Shown here piece after piece: positions 36,730-49,361 of a stretch of 64,000 bases of DNA. The stretch covers positions 40,476 through 104,475 of the forward strand of contig JAIXMR010000100.1 of the NCBI GenBank assembly GCA_025677835.1, read 5' to 3'. The first letter of the stretch is position 1; each line of letters begins with the position of its first letter. Position numbers and translations under genes: made by a program. The stretch is from Sporodiniella umbellata (lineage: Eukaryota > Mucoromycota > Mucoromycetes > Mucorales > Rhizopodaceae). A model generated the notes under the pieces. It made no database searches. It was given only the letters and a program-made list of their open reading frames with translations, and was not told where the DNA came from.

Positions 36730-38723
36730 ATGACAGCGATACATACAGAAGTGGATGACCCTTCACACCCTCTGCATCACCATAGACGAATTGTGACCGA
36801 TTTCGAATATGGAGACATACTTGGAGAAGGATCTTATTCAACTGTAAATTTCTTTTTCACATAAGGGCAGAAGGAGAGAATGAGCTTTGTGTTTTGTATT
36901 GTTTGTCTTATTCATGAAATGCTAGGTGCTTGTGGGTCGAGATAAAAGAAGTGGAAAACTATACGCCGTTAAGAGACTTGATAAGGCGCACATTGTTAAA
37001 AACAACAAAGTAAAGTATGTCATGATTGAACGAGATGCATTGAGTAAAATGAACCATCCTGGAATTGTTAAACTCTATTGGACTTTTAAAGACAATCGAA
37101 GTCTATGTAAGGATTCGGTTCGGAATTGAAAATGCAATCTTACCTGAAGATCTTAGATTTCGTGTTGGATCTGGCAAAGAGTGGAGAGTTGTACACCTGC
37201 ATTAGAAGAGTATGAAGTTGCAACGAATTGAGCTCTTGTTTATTTTTTTTTTTTTTTAATAGCTTGCACCCTTTGATTTAAGGACAACACAGTTTTATAC
37301 AGCAGAAATCTTGTTGGCTGTTGAGCATATCCATAATCAGGGAGTCGTTCATAGGTAACTTTAGGTTGTTATTTTGCTATGTCTGACTTTTTCATGCTTG
37401 TAGAGATATTAAGCCGGAAAAGTAAGTGTATGTTCTTAAAGTTTCAAGTATTCTTACTTCAAAAAGCATATTACTTGACGACAACATGCACATCAAAATT
37501 ACTGATTTTGGATCTGCCAAAATACTCACAGACCAGTCAATATCGGAAGAAGAAAACGCAGCAGGATCGAGGTCCTTTGTAGGCACTGCGGAGTATGTTT
37601 CACCAGAGCTACTTTCTGGTGAGCCAGTCTCGAAAGAGTAAGTTAGATCAAAAAAGTTTGTACCTTAATTTTGCTTTTTTTTTTTTAGGGCTGATTATTG
37701 GGCTTTAGGCTGTGTAGTTTATCAGATGCTGACTGGAAAATCGCCCTTCAAAGCGGCTACCGATTACTTGATTTTTCAAAAGATCAAGACTCTGGAATAT
37801 TCAATACCAAGTGACTTTCCGCCCATAGCCAAGGACTTTGTGCAAAAACTTTTGATTTCGGATCCGTCTAAAAGACTAGGCGCTGAAGGAGGGATAGATT
37901 CGATCAAAGCACATTCTTTTTTCGACGGAATCGATTGGGACACTATTTTCGAATCCAATGCTCCTGCTATCAAAGAAAGACTTGCAGAAGACTTGAGGAG
38001 AAACCCCCCACCACCTCAGTTTGATTTCGAGCACCCAGTTGACGATACATGGTTTCATCATCCAGTAGCGGAAGATCCCTTTAGCGATCATTTGATAGCC
38101 GAGAGACGTATGGACTCTTACCCTTCATCCATTTCATCGTCCGCAAAGCCCAATACACAGTCAATCAATCATAGTCAGCAGTCTTCATATACACATTTTT
38201 CTTCTTCTGCTGGTATCAAAGAAGATAAAAATGTTGGCATGGAAAGACTGGGAGAAAAATCACACCCTCTTTGGTAAGCCCCCTTTTTTCTTTTACTTTT
38301 ACTTGATTACAGCCTTTTTCCTAATTATGCAAAAAAAAAAAAAGGATTCCGCATCTTTACCCAAATGAATCTATTATAAAGTCAGGAAGAGTAATACGAC
38401 GCAGAGGATTATTTTCAAGAAAAAGAAACCTTATTCTAACTAACCGCCCCAGGTTGCTGTATCTTGATCAAGGCTCAGAAAAAGACAAACTGGACGGTAA
38501 CCTGAGGTGCGAAATACCTTGGACCTCTCATCTACTGCCGGAATTAAAAGGAAGGTCGCTGTTTTGTATACATACCGTAAGTTGTTTTTGTATTCTGTTC
38601 CAAAGAAACTAATGTTGCACATAGCCTGAAAAGTCATACACATTTGAAGATAGAAAACATGCTCAAGAGTGGGTCAATACAATTAATGTGATGCTAGTCG
38701 ACTCTTTTGGTGTTTCCTCTTAA
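36730..38723 (+). CDS. 3-phosphoinositide-dependent protein kinase 1 (PDK1/Pkh-like)
   Basis: Master AGC kinase that phosphorylates the activation loops of Akt/Ypk/Sck-type kinases. Nine exons: 36730-36843, 36926-37106, 37157-37209, 37263-37354, 37404-37421, 37467-37637, 37689-38273, 38345-38576 and 38625-38723, giving 514 aa. The kinase domain covers about 23-305: GEGSYST, YAVKRLDKAHIVKNNKVKYV (catalytic Lys and PIF-pocket region), VVHRDIKPEN, ITDFGSAK, and the activation segment SRSFVGTAEYVSPELL, which is almost invariant in PDK1. A Ser-rich linker follows, then a C-terminal PH domain (about 406-512: GRVIRRRGLFSRKRNLILTN, LRCEIPW, CIHTPEKSYTFED). A C-terminal PH domain is the animal PDK1 layout; budding-yeast Pkh1/2 lack a recognisable one. 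The 18-base exon 5 encodes the core of the catalytic loop. Confidence 0.93.
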
Positions 38724-39413
38724 AAACAAAAAGCTTTAAGCATTGTAGGCCTGACTAACTGGACAACAGCAGTATCATTGCACAATCCAGACATCTAATA
38801 AAACAGTTTATAAAAACGCGAATATATTAAAGACCTAATACTATTATCGTCTTCAATATTCCTTTATTGTATTATGTATACGAGTCCAACGATGACTCAA
38901 ATATGCGGCAAAATTTTAGCTTTTCTAGGGGTGTTTACATAATTAAGAGTTGACTGTGCTACCGGCCTGCTTAACATCAGGAATCCTTCCGGGTAAACAA
39001 AAACAGATCGGGCCAAAACAAAGCTAACTAAAATAAACAAAGCTAAAAGATTTTTTTGTCTACCAGAACGGATGTTAAGGAAGTACATGTAAAAGAACAT
39101 CGTCCGAAATCTGCTAGTACTTAAAGCCAATCAAACTCAGTAACAAATAAAATGAGAGGACTTATCCTAATACCACCTGGAATGACTCACACCAATCAGA
39201 GCAAACCAAAGGTGTAATGCATTGATAAAAGATAGCGAATCAGCTCTTTTGATTGGATAGTAGATGTGATGAATTATTACTTTTTTTTTTTTTTTTTTTT
39301 GAAAATCGCTGTTGCATATGTATACAGGAATATATATATATATATATATATTAGACCGTATTTCCTTTACTGTTTTTCTCTTTTTTCTTTACTCTATCTT
39401 TTTTTTATCAACT
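38724..39413. other. Intergenic between PDK1 and ILV5
   Basis: AT-rich. A minus-strand ORF at 38897-39130 has one hydrophobic segment but no recognised family and is not called. The right end holds the ILV5 promoter. Confidence 0.45.
39331..39351 (+). promoter_or_regulatory. TA-repeat / TATA region upstream of ILV5
   Basis: An uninterrupted TA dinucleotide run about 65-85 bases before the ATG at 39414, followed by a pyrimidine-rich leader (ctttactgtttttctc). It could serve as the TATA element of a strongly expressed biosynthetic gene. Confidence 0.4.
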
Positions 39414-40720
39414 ATGGCCTCTCGTGTTTTTGCCAACGCTCTCCGCACTGCTGCACGTATCTCCCGTCCAGCTATGCGATCTACACCCGCTTTGACTGTC
39501 AGACGTACTCCTACTGTTCTTAAGCCTATGGTAATCAATAGATATATGTTTATACAGTGATTTATTGAAACTGATGTTCATAAAATAGATGGCTTCTCAA
39601 GTACGTGGCGTGAAGACCTTGAACTTTGGTGGATCCGAGGAAACAGTATACGAGCGCGCTGACGTCCCCAGAGAAAAATTACTCGAAACTTTCAAAGACG
39701 ATACTATCGCTGTCTTGGGTTACGGTCCTCAAGGTCGTGGCCAAGCTTTGAATTTACGTGATAACGGTGTAAACGTAATCATTGGTCAAAGAGAAGGCAA
39801 AACTTATCAACAGGCTATTGATGAAGGCTGGGTCCCAGGAAAGAACTTGTTCCCTGTTTTAGACGCTGTCGACAAAGGTACTGTTGTTATGAACCTTTTG
39901 TCTGATGCCTACCAAAAAGAAATCTGGCCAAAGATGAAGCCCTTGATCACTCCTGGTAAGACTCTTTACTTTTCCCATGGTTTCTCCATTGTCTATAAAG
40001 ACCAAACAGATATCATTCCCCCTAAAGGTAAGAAAGTGTGTGTGTGCGTATGTGTGCGAAAAGCGGTATCTTATACTATCTATAGATGTCGATGTTATTC
40101 TCGTTGCACCCAAGGGGTCTGGTTTTACCGTTCGTCGTTTGTTCCAAGAAGGTCGCGGTATCAACTCTTCATTTGCAGTATATCAAGATGCTAGTGGAAA
40201 AGCTAAAGACAGAACTGTTGCTTTGGGTATCGGAATTGGCTCTGGCTATATGTACGAAACTACCTTTGAAAAGGAAGTTTACTCTGACTTATTCGGCGAA
40301 CGCGGTGTTTTAATGGGTGCCATCCAAGGTTTGTTCCAGGCTCAATACGAAGTACTCAGAGCCAACGGCCACTCTCCTTCTGAAGCGTTCAACGAAACTG
40401 TCGAAGAAGCCACTCAATCCCTTTACCCTTTGATTGGTGAGCGCGGTATGGACTGGATGTACTCCAACTGCTCAACTACTGCTATGCGTGGTGCCTTGGA
40501 TTGGTGGAAGCCTTTCCACAAGGCTTCCAAGCCTGTATTTGAAGAACTCTATCAGTCTGTCCGTGATGGTACTGAGACTGCCCGCTCTTTGGATCGTAAC
40601 TCAAAGGCTGACTACCGTGAAAAGCTAGAAGAAGAACTCCGCGAAATCCGTGAGTCTGAGATCTGGAGAACTGGCAAAACTGTTCGTCAACTCAGACCTG
40701 AAAACGTTGGAAAGAACTAG
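39414..40720 (+). CDS. ILV5: Ketol-acid reductoisomerase, mitochondrial
   Basis: Catalyses the NADPH- and Mg-dependent isomerisation and reduction of acetolactate or acetohydroxybutyrate in valine and isoleucine synthesis, in mitochondria. Three exons, 39414-39530, 39589-40027 and 40086-40720, give 396 aa (yeast Ilv5 is 395). Residues 1-39 are an Arg/Ala/Ser-rich presequence without acidic residues. The NADPH site is GYGPQGRGQALNLRDNG. Further family blocks are VMNLLSDAYQ, TLYFSHGFSIVYKDQT, VILVAPKGSGFTVRRLF, the metal-binding GERGVLMGAIQGLFQAQYE and GMDWMYSNCSTTAMRG. The codon choice is more regular (GGT, CTC, AAG) than in neighbouring genes, consistent with high expression. The second intron carries a GT-rich stretch (gtgtgtgtgcgtatgtgtg). 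Confidence 0.96.
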
Positions 40721-41242
40721 AAAAAAAAAAAAGAGCATCCAATTATTTATCTTCATTCCCTACCCCTTTCCCAAGCAAAAAAAAAAAGTGTTCATATATG
40801 ACTCAGCGACGAGAAGAATAAAAGGCTTCATCTCTACTGAAAAAAAATAAAATTTGTTATTTTCAACTTAGAAAAGCATTACACGCCTTTTAGCTCATAA
40901 AACGATTAGATCAAGCAACAAACGTAGACACGCTAACTTTTTAGCTCAAGTCACACACACATTGGTTAGGCTGGAATCCATAACATTAATACTATACCCA
41001 AAACGCAATCTCTTAGCCATAACATCGACAAATGGTACCTGGCATTTTTATATTGGTATAAAAAAAATGCCGCCTGTCGTATTTGGATAAAACTGACTTT
41101 TTTTTTTTTAGAAAAAAAAAGGTTTGATTCAATAGCCAAACAGATTTCAGTACGGAGTTTAGAGCCATAATCTTGCACTTCAACTTCAGATAATGTCAAA
41201 CTAAAGAGTAGCAGTAAATCTTTACTTTTTCTGCTTTAGTCA
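40721..41242. other. Intergenic, no supported gene
   Basis: ILV5 3' region with poly-A runs and a T-run/A-run palindrome at about 41098-41120; no gene seen. Confidence 0.5.
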
Positions 41243-42869
41243 ATGGGAGAAAGAACAAAGAACAGATTTCACAAATTCTTTTTCCAGCTAGCATCGCAAC
41301 TAGGAGTAAACAGGCGTACTAGCTTGCGAGTAGGATTGACTCTCTTGATCCTTATTGCTCTTCGTTTTTTGTTTTCATTATTTCATATCAAAAAAACGCT
41401 CAACAACCACCCAAAATATAGCCGACAGGCGAGGAATTGCTCAGCTGTACTATGCAACCCTTTTGGAAAGTGCTCTACTTGGTACTCTGACAGAGAATAT
41501 GATTGGCCTGAATTAGCTCAAGCTGGCATCTTTCGCGATCTAGCTACTGCCCAGGTGGGTGTTGGGTGCGAACTTGCCATAAAAATACAAGGAAGCAATT
41601 GGAAATCGCTTCCTTCAGGCAAAACAAACTGTTTGAAACATGATATACGATGCAGAGATCTAGTAGAATTAAAGTTGAAAGGTTAGGATCCGATTTAGAA
41701 AAAGTAATGTTGAAAAAACTCCCCCCATAATCCATTTTCACTAAATCGCCAAATAATATATAGCCAACATCCTAATACTAGCTTCTCACTTGAGAGAAAG
41801 AATGAAAGGTATAAAAGTAAAAACAAAGATAGAGTAACTAAAGTCCTTTTTTTTTTTTTGTCAGAACCTTCAAATGAAGGAAGAGAGATTATTTTAGTAC
41901 ATGGTGGACAAGCTACCAATAGTGTTGATGTTACTCTTGTTGACCAAATTTTGGCTGATCAATTGGATCGTTTTTCTCAAACCATGGAAGACTGGAGGGG
42001 TCCAGTGTCTTTAATAGTGTAAATTCTATTTTGAGCTTTTTGAAGGATATTCGATTATTAAACGTTCGGATAGATATCTTAGACATTCTGAAGATATTGA
42101 TATACTCATTGATTTTTTCAAAAAGCCTGGAGCCCTTCAGCTTTACTCAAAAGCTACAATTACACTTCTGAAGCCAAACTATAGCCATGTTGATCATTTG
42201 ACATTTCCTATCAATTATCTACGTAACCTAGCAATTACGGAGTCACTCACGGATTACGTTTTTGTCACTCACACTATACCCTCCCTCCAGCTACAAAACT
42301 TGATCCAGACTCAACTCATTCCTTCTATCGACAGCTCACCCGAACGCAAAACAGCATGGATTGTCCCTAGCTTTAGAGTGAGCCAAGACTATGAACCATT
42401 GCCTGAAACTTATCGAGGATGGAAAACGTGGGTAGATCTAGGTCTGGCTTCTATCAATGGGGATGGGCTGAGTTTGGTACAGCCTTCTTTAACCAAAAGC
42501 TCTTTTGCTTACGAAGTCTGTTATGAGTCTCACTGGGAACTAGACTACATTGTGCATCGTTTGGCTCCGCTCTACGATATACGTTTCAACAGCCAAGGTG
42601 AAGACAGGCGTTCTCATGCCCTTCATTTGAATGCAGAAGGCTACCGCTTCAAAGTGATTCGTCAAGCGTTTAGTTTTATACGAGTTTTATCTAATGACAA
42701 AGATTTTCGCAAAAAATCAAAGCCATCGAGTCACTATAACGGGTTTATACAAGACATCGTGTCAGTTTACGGCAGGAATCCCACTTGGCCGCGGGGATGC
42801 AGTGCAATGGCTATTGGATGGCATGCCCAAAACAGAAATACATTGGGGTTAGCAGTAGGCAGCGTTTGA
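41243..42869 (+). CDS. GT49/LARGE-type glycosyltransferase without DxD motif
   Basis: Predicted type II Golgi membrane protein of the glyco_transf_49 family (LARGE/B4GAT1 relatives). Three exons, 41243-41681, 41865-42018 and 42074-42869, give 462 aa. A single membrane anchor lies at about 28-47 (LRVGLTLLILIALRFLFSLF). The lumenal domain shows EDWRGPVSLIV, HLTFPINYLRNLAIT, TAWIVPSFRV, FAYEVCYESHWELDYIV and LYDIRFNSQGEDRRSHALHL, in family order. Where relatives have the metal-binding DxD after 'Y-x-F' (for example SDIDFLP), this protein has YVFVTHTIPS (about 259-268), so both Asp are gone. The N-terminal Cys-rich lumenal part is typical of fungal members. I chose the gtaaat donor at 42019 because it restores an open, family-like sequence (SLIVYLRHSEDID). 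Function is uncertain; it may be inactive or non-canonical. Confidence 0.8.
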
Positions 42870-42944
42870 GCAACGCGAGTACAAATAGACAAATAAAAAT
42901 ATAGAATAATTTTAATGTAAACTTTGGTGTATAGGCTGTTTATT

Positions 42945-44023
42945 TCATAACTTGATTTTTTGAGCATCTTTGTCATGTTGACCCAAATCCCCCAGGTTCC
43001 ACTAGAGAACGCTTTAGTTCAATTTTACAAATAGACAACTTACATTATCTTCTATCGTTCGCAGTAGTGAATAGTGGTTGTATCTAGTAGAGTCTTTTTT
43101 CTTGTTCATAGATGGATGAAAATCGGGGCCAAATAATAAAGTTAGCACCTTGTTGTCTCTCGAAGCCCCATCGTCTTCATCAAAAGTGACTACAAACATT
43201 GTGTTTTTGTTGAATGCTTTCTGTTTAATTCGACTAGACAAAAATTTTTTTAACCATCTGGATCCGTAAGCCATATTGGTGTCGTGTGCGTCGTTATCAA
43301 TCTAGTTGTATAGCTTGTTAGTAGGTATTTTAATAAGACAAAGATGTACATTGGGTGTATAAAAAACAAATTGAGGCACATTGTTTGTCTTGATATCCTG
43401 ATCCAGAACTTTAGAATTTACAACCTTGGCACATCTAGCTTTGTTTTTCTGGATGTTTTTAAATGATATAAACGGATTGTGCTTGCGGGCATATCCTTTA
43501 ATATCCATCTTTTTGTTGCAGTTTCCTTTGAAAGGTCAGCAAAGTTTTGTTCTATTGAGCTTACCTGGATAATCTTCTTGGTATGTTTTCCAGGAAATGC
43601 CCTTAGCTTCTAGTAAATCAACAATTGTCCTTCTATCAATATTCGATTCATCATCTTGGTTTGTGCCTTTGGTAGATCCACTGATCAGCGCAATCTATCC
43701 AAGTGTGTACATTCAGGCCTTTTTTTTTTTTTTTCGTGTGTCTACTTTTTAATGACTAGATAGATACTTACATAGTTTGGCTGTGATGGATGTGTGGTAG
43801 CTAGATAATTAGTCAGGGCAACACCTTTATATTTTGAGGTCAGACGTGACAAGTATCTATCTTTAGCAGCTACTCCATAGTCTTGATTTTCGAAAACAAT
43901 AATGACTATACGGTCAAAGTATTTTCCTTTAGTTATTTTGATCGGAAAGTTGGAGCGTGCTTGAACGAGGGTCCATTGGATTAAGAAAAGCAATAAAAAG
44001 GCTATACTTCTTAGTTGAATCAT
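42945..44023 (-). CDS. Secreted acid-phosphatase-type phosphoesterase
   Basis: Member of the phosphoesterase family (PF04185-like) that includes fungal acid phosphatases and bacterial phospholipases C. Five exons, 44023-43772, 43694-43565, 43525-43350, 43301-43044 and 43001-42945, give 290 aa. A signal peptide lies at 1-22 (IAFLLLFLIQWTLVQA). Family motifs in order: IVIIVFENQDYG, TTHPSQPNYIALISGST (substrate/metal site region), YTPNIDNDAHDTN (the D-xx-HD metal motif) and VTFDEDDG. It ends GDLGQHDKDAQKIKL. It lies tail-to-tail with the GT49 gene, with 75 bases between stops, so the 3' UTRs probably overlap. Substrate (phosphomonoester or phospholipid) cannot be told from sequence. Confidence 0.85.
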
Positions 44024-46939
44024 ATCTAAGGTGATAAAAGTCGTTAAACTATCTGCTTTTATAGGTTTTATGTAATTAAAGGATATACCAAATAAAAAAA
44101 ATCACCTTGTTTGCGTAACCAGCTACTGAAAACTTGTAAAGCGGCCTCCCGTCTTTACTTTCTGATGCTGTCACCTTTTTAGATAATGCTCCTATATAAA
44201 TCAAGAGTGCAATTACTAAACCCCAGCCTATTTCAGCGTTACACCTATGTGAATTTCTGTAGCTTTAGGGCATAGAATCTTATATTGTGAGGAGCTATTT
44301 TGTAGAAAAAAGGCAATAAATTATAATTACGCATTTTGTACGACACCAGAGAATAAAGTATTTTATTGCAAAAAGAACTCTTCAATGATCAATCGTTTGT
44401 TAAAAAAATTGTATGGTTTTGAGTTTTTTTATTCATTAAAATAGTAGGGAAGTGTTGTTGGAAATAAACTAGAACAAGTAATACTTTTCTGATAGTTGAG
44501 AGAAAAACAGAAAATTGTTTTTTAATTAATGTGTATGCGTGATACATTTTTGTGGAAAACAATACTAAGCGTCGCTCAATTAGTTCCCACTATATTATTT
44601 TATCTTTCATAGAATTCATACTGAAAAATTAGAGGTCAATTTCAAAATCAATAGAAGAGTCATAATGGCAGGTAGATTTCAACAGAATACTATTTATTCA
44701 ACTACTCTTTGAGGATCGATGGCTACAAAAAAAAATCTTTCAAGTCGTTTACTACTCGGAATTCTTGCTAACAGTAATGTGTAACCGTCATCGTTTCAAA
44801 AGGAAGTTTATAGTTCAATTTTGGTTGACTTGTGGATTGACTCAAACAAATGTAAAATCAATCCGCATTTGGTATAGGTCAAGTCCGTTTTTTTAGTACT
44901 ATGTATCTCAACAATCAACTTATAAACGGTTCTTATGAGTTTTTTAGCTTTTATCCCGCAATTAGGCTATTGAGAAACGTCCCAAAACATTTGAAAATAA
45001 GAATTTCAATAGATTGAATCTTTAAAATATATAAGGAAACTAAAAATTAAGGGAGATTTTATAAAAGATCCTAGTTTACCAAATAAAATTAATTTAAGAG
45101 ACCATAAATCAAGGGTTTTGAAGTTGCTAGTCAAATAACATAAATCAAACATACAATATACACTAGAAAGAGAACAACATCCGGATAGTCTTAGATTTCA
45201 TCTAAACTGGAACATCTCTCATTGATTTGGTTTTAGAAAAAAAGTGAGGTGAAAATGTTATTTGGAAATACACTTACATCTTACCTTTACTTTTTCATAC
45301 TTTTCAGAGAATTTGAAGTCTTCTGTAGTATACTCTTTGTTGCTTTTGTAATAATTCTATGCTTAGTTCAACTAGCTTTTCTTTCTAAGCTTGGGTTATT
45401 TTTAATGGCTACTCTGCGAAAATTTTGCACTTTTCGGTGGTCAGGATATATTCTCTTTCATCTAACACAACCAATTTATTTATTTATTGTGTGCTTTCAT
45501 CGATAATGTCAATTGTTTTACTGTTTTTTTTTTTTTCATGTTGACCTCGAAAATTAGGTATAAAAGTCACGTACTTCAATCCCTAGTATTTTCCAATGAA
45601 CTAGGTTTGGAGGTTAACAGACGACAAAGCAGGTAGGTGCCACAAGCTAATTCATATCCACTAAAGAAACAGAGTTTGGCGCCTGAGCCCAAAATTCATA
45701 TAAAGTTTCTAGTGAATGTAATGTTTTGGCTTTTGGAACAGATTTTTTTTCAAAGTGTTGATAACAACATCGACATCGATCCTCTTGATGACCAGAATAC
45801 TTTACTGTTTTAACAAGGATTTTTATTGTGTTTGAAAACTCTACTTTCCAACAAAAAATAATGCAGTGGTGTTGTTTATGGAAGTCATCTACTATAAGAA
45901 ATGTGTTGGAATGAGCTTTGTGTTACTTGACATGAGCAAAATGAACTGAATTTATGCCTTTTGTTTTGTAATTTCCGCCAACTTTTTTTTGTCTTTTGTC
46001 TAATCATTTCAATGGAAACGATAATTATTTTTATGACATCAGTATCCACAGGCTTGCCTGTGCTATTCAATTTTCAGTATGTTTACGACCAAAAAACAGC
46101 TAAAAAAGCTTCCTTTCAAGGATGGCCCAAACACGTTTTGATTTACATAAGACTTTACAAAGCTTTGCAAAGTCGCATTTTGAGATAAGACAAATCATAA
46201 GGTTTGTAGATAATACTATGCATTTCTTGGGCAAATCAGGTAAATAACAACATAGACCAACAAAAATGAGTAGAATTAAAACTCCTTTTTGTTAATTAGT
46301 CAGTATCTCAAAAACAGATCTAACGGAAAGCAGCCACAACAAAGAAGCATATTGTAGGATCTTCCTTTTCTGTAAATGTATTTTTATATACTTTTTGCCT
46401 CGTAAGAAACATTGAACGAGACAACCGATATTCTATATAAAACATAAACGGTTTTGCTATATTGTATTTGCAGAGATTTTTTTCTTTTTTTTTTTTTGAA
46501 CAATAAAAAAAACCCAATGTCAAACCTCAGATCTTTTGCTATTATCAGAAGTTTTGTAATCGTATTACAACTATATAGTCTTTTTTAACAATTCATGTAC
46601 ACAATCTACAAAGCTGCGGTTTCCAACGTAGTTGTGACTATGAGCTCGTAATTTATTAATGTTAATGAAAAAACATAAATTGATCCGAAAATCTGCATTT
46701 TCTAATACACAACAACTTCAAATGTAGTGTGATCTATTTCCGGAATAACCGATAAGCATATTCTAAATTTAAATAAATCAAGTGATTTGGGTAAAGGAGG
46801 TATTGTGTAGACTGATTTTTTTTTGTCCGTTTGAGAACGTTACACGGCTAATTTGTTCAGAAACACCATTTCCTTTTTCCTTTTAAGCTTTTTCTTTCAT
46901 TTTTTTTTTAAAAACGAATATAACAAAAACAGCAACTTT
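44024..46939. other. Intergenic, no supported gene
   Basis: About 2.9 kb, very AT-rich. A hydrophobic ORF at 45249-45506 and others around 45900-46200 look like chance T-rich translations. Confidence 0.5.
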
Positions 46940-49273
46940 ATGCCTGACGTTATTATCAAAGAAGGATATCTTGCCCTAAAGGAAGCTTGGGGAATTTGGC
47001 CCTGGGCAAAAAGATACTGTGTCTTAAGAGATCAATCTCTTACATTCCATAAAAACGAAGTAAAGTGAAGCTCGACTTTTTGATATTAGAGTCCCCTCAT
47101 AAATTTTTAACTCTTTTTTTTTTTTTTTGAAAAAAGGCTGGTCAGTGTATAGGCTCTTTGTTTTTGAAAGAAATCGGCTCTGTCAGTCGAAATGAGTTAA
47201 AGACTCATTGCTTCGAAATCACAGTAAAAGAAAAAACTTACTACATTGCTTGTAAAAGTGATGAAGAGCTTTATGGATGGATGGATGAAATATACAATGT
47301 AATTTTTTTTTTTTTTTTTTTTTTGGAAAATAAAAAAGGAGAGCTGTCTTATAATTCTTTTTTTATAGAGATCTTCTGTAGGGACTTCTGGACCTACAAA
47401 CTTTGTTCATAAGGTTCATGTAGGATTCAATCCTACAACAGGCGCTTTTACCGTAGGTTTTACTCTCTTTTATATTTACAATTTTGTTTGCCGACTTCAA
47501 AAAACAATTCAATAGGGGTTACCGGATCAATGGACACGGTTACTTGAAGGCTCTGCTATTACAGCTGAGGATGCTGCTAAAAATCCCCAAGCTGTGTTGG
47601 ATGTATTAGAATTCTATGCTGAGCAAACAAAACGAGAGGAAGAGGAGTATGGAACATCTGAACTTCAAGGAGCTGTCGAACGTATGAGTGGTCTAAATTG
47701 GGCTCAACAAGCTCAGGAAAAAAAAGCACAAAAGCCTACAGTAAAGCTACCCCCTAAGGCTGTAAGGCCACCCCCGCCCCCACCTAATGTGGTAGGTGTT
47801 AGTGAAACCAAATACTCAAAGGTTTGATCAACAGACAAAGCTTTTTTAAAAAAAAACTGAGATTAAAACTTTGAATGCATTAGGAATTATATCCGTTAGA
47901 AGACACGAGTACTTTTAACGAGAAAACAAACCAAGAATCTTCACTAAGTTATCTAGTAGAGACGAAACTTGCTTTGAGTAAAAAACTACCTCCAGTAGGC
48001 TTAGATGGTCAAAAAAAATCGATCGATATGGAAAGAGAGCGTGAACGTGAGCGCATTCTTCGCGAAAGAGAAAAAGCTGCAGCCAAAGTATCAAAAAAAA
48101 AGGAGGAACAAAGATTTAGTACAATGACTGAAGTACAAATTATGGAAAAGCTCCGTGAGTATATATAAATATATATATAAATATATATATATATATACAT
48201 GAGCGTTCTTTTTATTTAAAGGGCTATTGTATTTAACATACTTCGCTAGGCTCTGTTGTTTCGAAGGGCGATCCAAGCGAGTCTTACCAAAAAGTCAAGA
48301 GTGTGGGTCAAGGGTAAAGTGAAAGAATGCAAAATTCGAAATAACCTTTTTTTTTCCCATTTAGCGCTTCTGGATCAGTTTTCGTTGCTCTTTCGCGTGC
48401 AACAAATACTAAGGTGGCTGTCAAGCAGATGGATTTAAGCTCTCAACCACGAAAAGAACTAATTGTTAATGAAATACTTGTAATGAAGGAGTCGCAACAT
48501 TCAAACATTGTCAACTACTTAGATTCCTTTTTGATTGGAAACAATGACCTCTGGGTGGTAATGGAGTACATGGAAGGTGGTGCGCTGACAGATGTGATTG
48601 ACAACAACACCGCGATGACAGAGCAACAGATTGCTACAGTTTGTCTTGAGGTAAAATATGCACACTATAGACACACATAATACGTTAACACTCTCTTAGT
48701 CTGTTCGTGGTTTACACCATCTTCATTCACAAAATATCATTCATAGGGACATCAAGTCAGATAACATTCTACTCAATGGCCAAGGACACGTCAAAATTAG
48801 TGACTTTGGGTTCTGTGCAAAATTGACAGATCAGAAGAAAAAGAGAGCCACGATGATTGGTACACCTTATTGGATGGCGCCTGAGGTAGTCAAACAAAAA
48901 GAATATGGGGCCAAGGTAGATATTTGGTCATTGGGTATTATGGCCATAGAAATGATTGAAAAAGAGCCACCCTATTTGGAAGAGGAGCCTTTAAAGGCTC
49001 TTTATTTGATCGCCACCAATGGTACACCTACTCTAAAAAACCCCCAGGCTTTATCATCTGAGCTAAAATCGTTCCTGGCTACATGTCTCTGCGTCGATGT
49101 AAGTGTTCGTGCAGATACGCGTCAACTATTAAAGGTAAGCTTATATTTTTTTTTTTTTTTTAAAAAAAAAAGCCTAAACTAAATGCGCCATTTTGTAGGG
49201 TGAATTTTTGAAAAAGGCCGGACCTTTGGAAATTTTGGCGCCTTTACTAAAATTCAGAACAAAACATACCTAA
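46940..49273 (+). CDS. p21-activated kinase with PH domain (Cla4-like PAK)
   Basis: Effector of Cdc42/Rac that controls actin polarity and septation. Nine exons: 46940-47059, 47137-47298, 47369-47452, 47516-47821, 47884-48154, 48250-48313, 48365-48650, 48700-49134 and 49199-49273, giving 600 aa. An N-terminal PH domain covers about 6-95 ([31 protein letters not shown]). The CRIB/p21-binding motif is at about 107-125 ([21 protein letters not shown], split by an intron). A Pro-rich patch (RPPPPPP) and a charged coiled coil ([15 protein letters not shown]) follow. A STE20-type kinase domain covers about 327-597: [59 protein letters not shown], and a [10 protein letters not shown] end. PH-CRIB-kinase is the Cla4/Skm1 layout. 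The start is the first ATG giving the PH domain; a longer upstream frame is T-rich leader. Confidence 0.93.
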
Positions 49274-49316
49274 ATGCTTTCATGCTGTCCAGCATCCACA
49301 CAATAAACTTCTGTTA

Positions 49317-49361
<45 letters not shown>

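Noticed and set aside
38897..39130. Minus-strand ORF with a hydrophobic segment
   Set aside because: No recognised family, no ATG at its start (first ATG is internal), and it lies in the PDK1 3' / ILV5 5' spacer.
42005..42075. Frameshift that would make the GT49 gene a pseudogene
   Set aside because: A 55-base intron (gtaaat ... cggatag, 42019-42073) joins SLIV to YLRHSED in phase and restores the family pattern.
45249..45506. Hydrophobic 85-codon ORF
   Set aside because: T-rich sequence translated to Phe/Leu/Ile; no start context, introns or family resemblance.
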